Shown here: piece after piece, positions 1-6,368 of the stretch
How the letters are laid out: the number at the start of each line of letters is the position of its first letter
Position numbering within the stretch: position 1 is the first letter of the stretch
NCBI GenBank assembly: GCA_022428185.1
Contig: JAKMCZ010000112.1
Coordinates: 1 to 22,790 of the forward strand
Source: Alphaproteobacteria bacterium
GTDB lineage: Bacteria > Pseudomonadota > Alphaproteobacteria > RS24
Length of the DNA: 22,790 nucleotides
Reading direction: 5' to 3'
Position numbers and translations under genes: made by a program
Notes under the pieces: generated by a model
The model's database searches: none
What the model was told of the DNA's origin: nothing
Seen by the model: the letters and a program-made list of their open reading frames with translations, nothing else

Positions 1-1
1 T

Positions 2-1180
2 ATTCGTGCCTATATCCAAAATGTGCGCCGCGAACAGCGCGGCCCGCAGGTGATTTTATCGCGCACTGACCCGGCCTTTATGTCGAAACTGTTCATGCAA
101 GAAGTGCCGGAAATTTATGACGGCGTCATCGAAGTGCGTGCCGTCGCGCGCGACCCGGGCAGCCGCGCCAAAATCGGCGTGATTTCCAATGATCCGGGAA
201 TTGATCCGGTCGGCGCGTGTGTTGGCATGCGCGGCAGTCGGGTTCAGGCCGTGGTCAATGAGTTGCAGGGCGAAAAGGTCGATATTATTCCGTGGTCGCC
301 CGACCCTGCTGCGTTCATCGTCAATGCGCTGGCTCCGGCGGAAGTTACCAAAGTGGTGCTTGATGAAGATGTGCAACGCATCGATGTGGTGGTGCCGGAT
401 GAGCAATTGAGCCTCGCCATCGGGCGGCGTGGACAAAATGTGCGCCTCGCCTCGCAACTGACCGGCTGGGACATTGATATTATGACCGAAGCGCAGGAAA
501 GCGAGCGTCGTCAAACCGAGTTTGCCGAGCGCACTGCCTTGTTTATGGAGGCGCTTGATGTCGATGAGATGATTGCCCAACTTTTGGCCTCTGAAGGTTT
601 TGCCACAGTCGAAGAAGTGGCCTATGTGCCGATTGAAGAGATTACCTATATTGAGGGCTTTGACGAGGAAACCGCTCAGGAAATTCAAAATCGTGCGCGC
701 GACCATTTGGACCGCGAAAATGAGAAGCTTGATGCGCAACGCAAAGAAATGGGCGTCGGCGATGATTTGGCGGCGATGGAAGGCATCACACCCGCCATGT
801 TGGTGCGGTTTGGTGAAAACGACATTAAATCACTGGAAGATTTTGCCGGTTGTGTGACCGATGATTTGACCGGTTGGTTTGAAACTGTCGAGCGTCGCCG
901 CGTGCGCCAAGAGGGTATTTTAGACGGTTTTGATATCAATGCTGAGGAAGCTGAAAACATGATTATGGCGGCGCGCGTTGAAGCCGGTTGGATTACCCAA
1001 GAGGAATTGGACCAGCAACGGGCTGAAGAAGCGGCGCGCATTGCTGAGGCCGAAGCGGCGGAAGCGGCTGAAGCTGCGGGTGAGACAGCGCCGGAAGCAG
1101 GAGCTGAAACGGGAGCTGAAAAAGAAGCCCCGGACAGCCCCGATAGTGACGACACAGCCGCCGGCTTTTCGGCAGAATAA
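2..1180 (+). CDS. nusA: Transcription termination/antitermination factor NusA, 5'-truncated by the window edge
   Basis: NusA binds RNA polymerase and nascent RNA and controls pausing, termination and antitermination. The reading frame is open from base 2, so the N-terminal domain and most of the S1 domain lie outside the window; the GTG at 23 is internal, not a start. What remains begins in the conserved stretch RREQRGPQVILSRT and FMSKLF, followed by EVPEIYDGVIEVRAVARDPG. KH1 covers about bases 170-345, and KH2 about 380-500 with the GRRGQNVRLASQLTGW core. Two helix-hairpin-helix acidic-repeat modules follow (about 550-700 and 760-900), which is the longer NusA architecture. The last 60 or so residues are an Ala/Glu-rich tail of low complexity. 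It leads the cluster and is separated from ylxR by 18 bases. The family call is certain; the true start is not visible. Confidence 0.97.
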   Translation: MRAYIQNVRREQRGPQVILSRTDPAFMSKLFMQEVPEIYDGVIEVRAVARDPGSRAKIGVISNDPGIDPVGACVGMRGSRVQAVVNELQGEKVDIIPWSPDPAAFIVNALAPAEVTKVVLDEDVQRIDVVVPDEQLSLAIGRRGQNVRLASQLTGWDIDIMTEAQESERRQTEFAERTALFMEALDVDEMIAQLLASEGFATVEEVAYVPIEEITYIEGFDEETAQEIQNRARDHLDRENEKLDAQRKEMGVGDDLAAMEGITPAMLVRFGENDIKSLEDFAGCVTDDLTGWFETVERRRVRQEGILDGFDINAEEAENMIMAARVEAGWITQEELDQQRAEEAARIAEAEAAEAAEAAGETAPEAGAETGAEKEAPDSPDSDDTAAGFSAE

Positions 1181-1198
1181 TGGCCTTTAAGGACCGAT

Positions 1199-1819
1199 AT
1201 GACCAAACAGCCGACAGCGCAAATTGCGCCACAGCAAGGCCAGGCAGAACAATGCCACATTAGCGGCGTCACAGATGCGCCGGCCAACATGCTGCGCTTT
1301 GTTTATGCGCCGTCCCAGGACGGGCAGAAAAAAGGGGTTTTGACCCCGGATTTGGCGGTGCGACTGCCCGGCGAGGGCATTTGGCTGGTCAATCGTAAAT
1401 TGCTGGTCGCTGATTTGGCCGCGCGCGCCGACATTGACACGGCCTCAGATTTGGCCGAGCGGGTTGAAAAACTGATGCGGGCGCATCTGACCTCGCTTTT
1501 GTCCCTGGCTCGCAAAGCCGGTTCGCTGGTGTCGGGATTTGGCAAAACAGAGGCGGCGCTCAGCGCCGGTCGCCTGCGTTTATTAATCGGTGCGCATGAC
1601 GGCGCGGCGGACGGGCGGCGCAAATTAATGAAGAAAGCGGAAGCGGCGGGCATCTTGTGGTCGACGCTGTTGAGCAGTGATGAATTGGGCATGGCCTTAG
1701 GTCGTGCAAATGTGATACATGCAGGGCTTACCGATGTCGGATGGGCCGAGCGTTTTCAACGTGAAGCCGGGCGGCTTGCCGCCTATTTAGGCGACATTGA
1801 TGGGAGAATGAGTGAATGA
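1199..1819 (+). CDS. ylxR: YlxR/DUF448 RNA-binding protein with C-terminal L7Ae-like domain
   Basis: YlxR-family proteins sit between nusA and infB in many bacteria; a family member has been reported to modulate RNase P. The protein has 206 residues. The DUF448 part is about residues 15-75. A second domain, about 95-195, resembles the L7Ae/L30e-like fold common in alphaproteobacterial versions (LLSLARKAGSLVSGFGKTEAA, with one leading L shared with the linker). The first domain is divergent: the usual Arg-x-Cys opening is represented by QCHISG around Cys19, and the usual GRG motif reads GEGIW at 58-62. The start is supported by AAGGA at 1189-1193, five bases before ATG. Its stop overlaps the infB start in an ATGA arrangement, indicating translational coupling. 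Identification rests on position as much as on motifs. Confidence 0.85.
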   Translation: MTKQPTAQIAPQQGQAEQCHISGVTDAPANMLRFVYAPSQDGQKKGVLTPDLAVRLPGEGIWLVNRKLLVADLAARADIDTASDLAERVEKLMRAHLTSLLSLARKAGSLVSGFGKTEAALSAGRLRLLIGAHDGAADGRRKLMKKAEAAGILWSTLLSSDELGMALGRANVIHAGLTDVGWAERFQREAGRLAAYLGDIDGRMSE

Positions 1820-4323
1820 GCGACGCAGAAACAGGCGATGAAAGCCAAAAAGAAGACGGCGGTAAGGCAAAAACCCTGTCCTTAAAACGCACGGTCGAAA
1901 GCGGACAAGTGCGCCAAAGCTTCTCGCATGGTCGTTCGAAATCAGTGCTGGTTGAAAAGCGCCGCAAGCGCATTGTCAAACCGGGACAAGAAGGCGCCGA
2001 TGCGCTGCAAGATGCAGAAGCGCCTGCCGCTGAAGCGCAACCGACAGCCGAAGCGCCATCGGCCAAGCCGTCCATGCCATCGATGCCGGACGGGCTGTCA
2101 AAAGCCGAACAAGAAAAGCGCCTTGCCGCTGTTGCCGAGGCGAAGACGCGCGCTGTTGAAGAAGCCAAGCAGGCTGAGATTGACGCCAAGCGCCATGCCG
2201 AAGAAGCGGCACGACGTTCGGAAGAACGTGCGCAGGTCGAGGCCGAAGACGCCCGTCGCCAACAAGAGCAATCCAAAAAGGCCAAACCGAAATCGGCCGG
2301 TGAGGCCGCTGTGCCTGATGCTGACCGGTCGCTTAAACCGGCAACCCGTCGCGCTGGCGATGATGATAAAAAACGCGCCGAAGAGAAAAAACGTCCGGCA
2401 TCTGAAAAACGCGACGGCGAAAGACGTCGACGGGCGGGCAAGCTGACGATTAATGATGCACTCAATGATGAGGAGCGCGTGCGCTCTTTGGCCTCCATGC
2501 GGCGGCGGCGCGAGCGTGAAAAGCGTCAAGCTAGCTCATCCGATAGCGGAGAAAAAGTATCGCGCATGGTGCAATTGCCCGACACAATTACCATTCAAGA
2601 GCTTGCCAATCGCATGGCCGAGCGCGCCGTTGATGTGATTAAAGTGTTGATGCAGCAAGGCGTTATGGCGCAAATCAATGATGTTATCGATGCCGATACG
2701 GCACAGATTGTCGCCGAGGATTTAGGCCATAAAGTGCGCCGCGTTTCTGAAAGCGATGTCGAAGATGCAATTGTGACGGCTGATGATGAGGATGCTGATA
2801 AAGCGCCACGTCCGCCTGTTGTCACCGTGATGGGTCATGTCGACCACGGCAAAACATCGCTGCTCGATGCGCTTCGAAAAGCCAAAGTGGCAGACGGCGA
2901 AGCCGGGGGCATTACCCAGCATATTGGTGCTTATCAAACCGAAACCAAGAGCGGTGAATTGGTCACCTTTATCGATACGCCCGGTCATGCCGCGTTTACC
3001 GCCATGCGCGCGCGCGGTGCCAGAGTAACCGATATTGTTATTTTGGTGGTCGCCGGAGATGACGGGGTGATGCCGCAAACCATCGAAGCGGTCAATCACG
3101 CCAAAGCGGCCGAAGCGCCAATGATTGTCGCCATTAACAAGATGGATAAACCCGAAGCGGATGCGACACGGGTGAAGAATGAACTGCTCGGCCAAGAAGT
3201 GATTTCTGAAGATATGGGCGGCGACACACAAATGATTGAGGTCTCGGCACAAACCGGTGACGGGCTCGATGATTTGCTGGAAGCGGTGACCTTGCAGGCC
3301 GAATTGATGGAATTGAAAGCCATGTCGGCGCGCGATGCTGAAGGCATTGTTATCGAAGCAAGGCTCGATAAGGGGCGCGGCGCGGTTGCCACGGTTTTGG
3401 TGCAGCGCGGCACGTTGAATGTCGGCGATATTTTTGTTGTCGGTCAGGAGTCAGGACGCGTGCGCGCCCTGGTCAATGACCGCGGCGAATCGGTCGAATC
3501 GGCCGGCCCGGCAACACCGGTAGAAGTATTGGGCGCGGGTGGCGCACCCGGTGCAGGTGAATTATTGACGGTGGTTGAAAACGAAGCGCGGGCGCGCGAA
3601 GTGGCTGATTATCGCGCTCGAAAAGCGCGCGAGCAAGCAACGATGGCAGGCCCACGCGCCGCCTCGTTGGACCAAATAATGAACCAACTGCAATCAGCCG
3701 AAAAATCCGAAATGGCATTGCTGGTCAAAGGTGATGTGCAAGGTTCGGTCGAGGCGATTACGCAAGCGGCTCAAAAACTTGGCAATGACGAGGTCTCGGC
3801 GCGGGTTGTGCATAATGGTGTTGGCGGTATTACCGAAAGCGACATAACGCTGGCGAGTGCGTCCAATGCGGTAGTGATGGGCTTTAATGTGCGCGCCAAT
3901 GGGCAAGCGCGCCAAGCGGCCGAAGCAGCCGGCATTGAAATTCGTTATTACAATGTGATTTATGATTTGGTCGATGATTTGAAAGCCGCCATGGCCGGCA
4001 TGTTGTCGCCTGAGTTGCGCGAAACGGCGCTCGGCAAAGCCAAAGTGCTGGAAGTGTTTGCTGTCGGCAAGGGCGATAAGGCGGCCGGTTGTCTGATTGA
4101 AGAGGGTATGGTGCGCCGTGGCGCAAAAGTGCGCCTCATTCGCGACGATATTGTCATTCATGAAGGCGAATTATCGTCGCTGCGCCGCTTCAAAGACGAA
4201 GTAAAGGAAGTGCCGTCGGGTCAAGAATGTGGCATGGCATTTGAAAACTATGCCGATTTGAAAGCCGATGACATTATCGAATGTTACGAGGTTGAAGAGG
4301 TCGCCCGCACATTGGACGACTAA
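1816..4323 (+). CDS. infB: Translation initiation factor IF-2
   Basis: IF-2 is the GTPase that brings initiator fMet-tRNA to the 30S subunit and promotes subunit joining. The 835-residue protein opens with a conserved alphaproteobacterial N-terminal segment (LSLKRTVESGQVRQSFSHGR) and a long, charged Lys/Glu/Ala-rich linker to about residue 245. An IF2_N domain follows at about 251-305 (MVQLPDTITIQELANRMAER). The GTPase motifs are complete: G1 GHVDHGKT at 340-347, switch region GGITQHIGAY, G3 DTPGH at 387-391, G4 NKMD at 441-444 and G5 SAQTG from 477. Beta-barrel domains and the C-terminal fMet-tRNA-binding domain follow to the end (ECYEVEEVARTL). Length is normal for the long bacterial form. 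The ATG overlaps the ylxR stop by four bases. Confidence 0.98.
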   Translation: MSDAETGDESQKEDGGKAKTLSLKRTVESGQVRQSFSHGRSKSVLVEKRRKRIVKPGQEGADALQDAEAPAAEAQPTAEAPSAKPSMPSMPDGLSKAEQEKRLAAVAEAKTRAVEEAKQAEIDAKRHAEEAARRSEERAQVEAEDARRQQEQSKKAKPKSAGEAAVPDADRSLKPATRRAGDDDKKRAEEKKRPASEKRDGERRRRAGKLTINDALNDEERVRSLASMRRRREREKRQASSSDSGEKVSRMVQLPDTITIQELANRMAERAVDVIKVLMQQGVMAQINDVIDADTAQIVAEDLGHKVRRVSESDVEDAIVTADDEDADKAPRPPVVTVMGHVDHGKTSLLDALRKAKVADGEAGGITQHIGAYQTETKSGELVTFIDTPGHAAFTAMRARGARVTDIVILVVAGDDGVMPQTIEAVNHAKAAEAPMIVAINKMDKPEADATRVKNELLGQEVISEDMGGDTQMIEVSAQTGDGLDDLLEAVTLQAELMELKAMSARDAEGIVIEARLDKGRGAVATVLVQRGTLNVGDIFVVGQESGRVRALVNDRGESVESAGPATPVEVLGAGGAPGAGELLTVVENEARAREVADYRARKAREQATMAGPRAASLDQIMNQLQSAEKSEMALLVKGDVQGSVEAITQAAQKLGNDEVSARVVHNGVGGITESDITLASASNAVVMGFNVRANGQARQAAEAAGIEIRYYNVIYDLVDDLKAAMAGMLSPELRETALGKAKVLEVFAVGKGDKAAGCLIEEGMVRRGAKVRLIRDDIVIHEGELSSLRRFKDEVKEVPSGQECGMAFENYADLKADDIIECYEVEEVARTLDD

Positions 4324-4385
4324 GCGGACCTATCCGCACCAGCCGCGCTGCATCAAATCAACCGCAATGAGAAGATTTGAAACTG

Positions 4386-4853
4386 ATGAGCAAGCCGAGA
4401 GACGGAAAACAGCCGAGCCAACGGCAATTGCGCGTCGGTGAATTATTGCGCCAGCGTCTGAGCGAGGAATTGCGCCGCTTTGATTTCGAACCGAAGATTT
4501 TGAAACGCGCCGTATTGACCGTTACGCAAGTTGCGGTCAGTCCCGATTTGCGCAAAGCGACGGCGTTTATCATGCCCCTTGGTGGCGATAATGCCGAAGC
4601 GATTGTAGCCTTATTAAACGATGATGTGGCGCGTCTTAAAAAACCGGTTTTGAGCGGTTTGCATCTGAAATATGTGCCTGATTTTGTTTTCCGCGTCGAT
4701 GAGAGCTTTGACCGAGCCGCGCATATGGATGCGCTATTGGCGGAAAATGCAGTGCAGCGCGATATTGATGACACGCCCGATAACAGGCTCGATAATAAGC
4801 TTGACGATAAACCGACGGCAGCCGAAAGCGATACGGCGCACGAGGACGGCTAA
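4386..4853 (+). CDS. rbfA: Ribosome-binding factor A
   Basis: RbfA is a small KH-fold protein that matures the 5' end of 16S rRNA in the 30S subunit. The core runs from RQLRVGELLRQRLSEELRR through VTQVAVSPDLRKATAFIMPL to LKYVPDFVFRVDESFDRA, all typical of the family. I chose ATG 4386 over the in-frame TTG at 4377 because GAGAAG at 4369-4374 would be two bases from the TTG but 11 bases from the ATG. This gives 155 residues. After the KH domain there is an acidic tail with a short degenerate repeat (DNRL, DNKL, DDK at about 4779-4811), likely disordered. The stop overlaps the truB start as TAATG. It follows infB by about 60 bases, the usual order. Confidence 0.93.
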   Translation: MSKPRDGKQPSQRQLRVGELLRQRLSEELRRFDFEPKILKRAVLTVTQVAVSPDLRKATAFIMPLGGDNAEAIVALLNDDVARLKKPVLSGLHLKYVPDFVFRVDESFDRAAHMDALLAENAVQRDIDDTPDNRLDNKLDDKPTAAESDTAHEDG

Positions 4854-5836
4854 TGGCCGAACCGCAGTCGCCAGATGATAAACCGGTTCAAAAACAGCGC
4901 CGCAAAAAAGGCCGCGCGGTTTCGGGTTGGGTCAATCTCGACAAGCCTTTAGGGCTCGGGTCAACCCCTGCCGTCGGTCAAATCCGCCGCCTGTTTGAGG
5001 CGCAAAAAGCCGGTCACGCAGGCACGCTTGACCCGCTGGCTAGCGGCATGTTGCCGATTGCTCTAGGCGAAGCGACCAAAACCGTATCGTTCATGCAAGA
5101 AGCCGATAAAACCTATGAGGTGGTGGTCGATTTTTCTGCCGCCACCGAGACCGACGACGCCGAAGGCGCGGTGCTTGACAGCAATGACATGCGTCCCGAC
5201 GAGGCTGAGCTCGAAGCGGCGTTGGGACAATTTATCGGTTCTATTGAGCAAGTGCCGCCCCAATTTTCGGCCATTCGTAAGCAGGGCCAGCGCGCCTACG
5301 ATTTGGCGCGCGCCGGACAAAAAGTCGATTTGGCACCGCGCCTTGTGCGTATTGATGCCATTTCATTGCTTGAACGGCTCGATAAAGACCGTTTTTGCCT
5401 CAAAGTCGATTGCGGCAAAGGCGTCTATATTCGGGCGCTGGCGCGCGATTTAGCTCAGGTTTTGGGCGGTTTTGCCCATGTCGGTGCCTTGCGACGGACG
5501 CGGGTTGGACGATTTGACGAAAAAACCGCTTTAGGGCTGGAAAAGCTAACCGCTTTGGGCCATAGTGCGCTCAATTTGGCGGCCCTAGATGCTTGCCTGT
5601 TACCGCTCGAGACCGCGCTGGACGACATCCCGGCATTGGCCTTAAGCGATGACGCGGCATCTCGCATAAAGCAGGGGCAAGCTATATCACCGCCCGAAGC
5701 GCCGGTTTATCATCTGATGTCAGATGCGGCAATGCGCGGGACTATGCTTTTAACCCATGACGGCAAGGCTTTAGCCATCGCCCAAATGGAACAAGCAAAG
5801 GGGCTGATAAAGCCGAGGCGGGTGTTCAATCTCTAA
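4853..5836 (+). CDS. truB: tRNA pseudouridine(55) synthase TruB
   Basis: TruB isomerises U55 in the T-loop of most tRNAs to pseudouridine and also acts as a tRNA chaperone. The 327-residue protein has the family opening GWVNLDKPLGLGST at about 25-38 and the catalytic motif AGHAGTLDPLASGMLPIALG with nucleophile Asp60. The motif TYEVVVDFSAATETDDAEG, the CGKGVYIRALARDLA segment and a C-terminal part ending in KPRRVFNL are also present. The last residue group resembles the usual TruB C-terminal GxxKPxRVF signature. The start overlaps the rbfA stop by one base (TAATG), so translation is probably coupled. The N-terminal 20 residues are basic and hydrophilic, probably a disordered extension. Confidence 0.97.
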   Translation: MAEPQSPDDKPVQKQRRKKGRAVSGWVNLDKPLGLGSTPAVGQIRRLFEAQKAGHAGTLDPLASGMLPIALGEATKTVSFMQEADKTYEVVVDFSAATETDDAEGAVLDSNDMRPDEAELEAALGQFIGSIEQVPPQFSAIRKQGQRAYDLARAGQKVDLAPRLVRIDAISLLERLDKDRFCLKVDCGKGVYIRALARDLAQVLGGFAHVGALRRTRVGRFDEKTALGLEKLTALGHSALNLAALDACLLPLETALDDIPALALSDDAASRIKQGQAISPPEAPVYHLMSDAAMRGTMLLTHDGKALAIAQMEQAKGLIKPRRVFNL

Positions 5837-5839
5837 ACG

Positions 5840-5860
5840 GGGTTTGTTTAAAACAGACCC
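5840..5860 (+). promoter_or_regulatory. Hairpin immediately upstream of the rpsO ribosome-binding site
   Basis: GGGTTTGTT (5840-5848) pairs with AACAGACCC (5852-5860) as a 9-bp stem with one G-U pair and a three-base loop. The helix starts four bases after the truB stop and ends directly against the Shine-Dalgarno stretch AAAGGAGG (5861-5868). Ribosomal protein S15 represses its own translation through leader RNA structures in several bacteria, and these structures differ between lineages. This stem is a plausible part of such an operator. The pairing is seen; the role is inferred. Confidence 0.5.
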
Positions 5861-5874
5861 AAAGGAGGATTGTG

Positions 5875-6144
5875 ATGTCGATTTCAGCCGAGCGCAAATC
5901 TGCGCTCATTAAAGAATATGCCACAGGCGACGGCGACACAGGTTCGCCCGAAGTACAAGTGGCGATTTTATCGGAACGTATTTCCAATCTGACCGAGCAT
6001 TTCAAAACCCATGCCAAGGATAATCATTCGCGGCGTGGTCTGTTGAAGCTGGTCAGTCTGCGTCGGCGTTTGCTCGATTACGTGAAAGACCGTGACCATG
6101 CGCGCTATGAAGAGCTGATCAAGCGTTTGGGCTTGCGTCGATAA
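5875..6144 (+). CDS. rpsO: 30S ribosomal protein S15
   Basis: S15 is a primary binder of 16S rRNA at the central-domain three-way junction. The 89-residue product has the standard S15 length and signature: SAERKSALIKEYATGDGDTG, SPEVQVAILSERISNLTEH, then HSRRGLLKLVSLRRRLLDY and a C-terminal YEELIKRLGLRR. A GTG at 5872 is also in frame, but ATG 5875 lies six bases after GGAGG (5864-5868) and gives the normal N-terminus MSISAERK, so I use the ATG. It follows truB by 38 bases containing a hairpin and is followed by a double hairpin that probably attenuates transcription into pnp, the usual rpsO-pnp arrangement. Confidence 0.98.
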   Translation: MSISAERKSALIKEYATGDGDTGSPEVQVAILSERISNLTEHFKTHAKDNHSRRGLLKLVSLRRRLLDYVKDRDHARYEELIKRLGLRR

Positions 6145-6151
6145 ATTTACA

Positions 6152-6191
6152 GCCTTGCGGCAAGGCGCCGACTTTTGACAAGTCGGCTTTT
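6152..6191 (+). terminator. Tandem hairpins after rpsO, probable intrinsic (partial) terminator
   Basis: Two back-to-back stems follow rpsO. GCCTTG/CAAGGC (6152-6157 and 6161-6166) has a three-base loop. GCCGACTT/AAGTCGGC (6167-6174 and 6180-6187) is a perfect 8-bp stem with a five-base loop, followed by TTTTGCCTTTT. Termination is likely incomplete because pnp lies downstream on the same strand with no strong promoter that I can see. The stems could also be a processing or RNA-stability element. Confidence 0.65.
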
Positions 6192-6210
6192 GCCTTTTGG
6201 TTAAGAACTG

Positions 6211-6311
6211 CCGTCTGGGGCCAGACGGGTTTGTTGGCATGGGGCCGACAAAACATGTGGACGAGAACCGGCCCGTTTCAGGTTCTCTAAGATAGACCGC
6301 AAGAAGCGGTC
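6211..6311 (+). promoter_or_regulatory. Structured pnp leader: four further hairpins
   Basis: The rest of the rpsO-pnp gap folds almost end to end. CCGTCTGG/CCAGACGG at 6211-6228 is a perfect 8-bp stem. A bulged stem with one G-U pair spans 6229-6254. GAGAACC/GGTTCTC has arms at 6263-6269 and 6281-6287. GACCGC/GCGGTC has arms at 6295-6300 and 6306-6311. In enterobacteria PNPase represses its own mRNA after RNase III cuts a leader stem; a similar role here is inference from position and structure. Confidence 0.55.
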
Positions 6312-6368
6312 ATGGCGATGCCGACAATTTGATGATGTAGGGGTCGGGTCGCTTTGAAGGATAATTGA

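Noticed and set aside
56..1290. Long open frames on the minus strand opposite nusA (227 and 201 codons)
   Set aside because: They mirror the codon pattern of nusA, show no domain or clear ribosome-binding site, and one continues into ylxR; they are coding shadows.
1728..3252. Minus-strand open frames of 256 and 176 codons opposite infB
   Set aside because: Low-complexity Ser/Ala/Arg-rich or His/Arg-rich translations typical of the antisense of a strongly biased gene.
4324..4337. Hairpin GCGGA/TCCGC directly after the infB stop as a terminator
   Set aside because: The stem has five pairs and no T tract follows; the next gene of the cluster starts about 50 bases on.
6175..6203. TTGACA in the terminator loop after rpsO as a -35 box for pnp
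   Set aside because: No acceptable -10 hexamer at 16-18 bases; the best candidate (TGGTTA) is poor. The match is probably a coincidence of the hairpin sequence.
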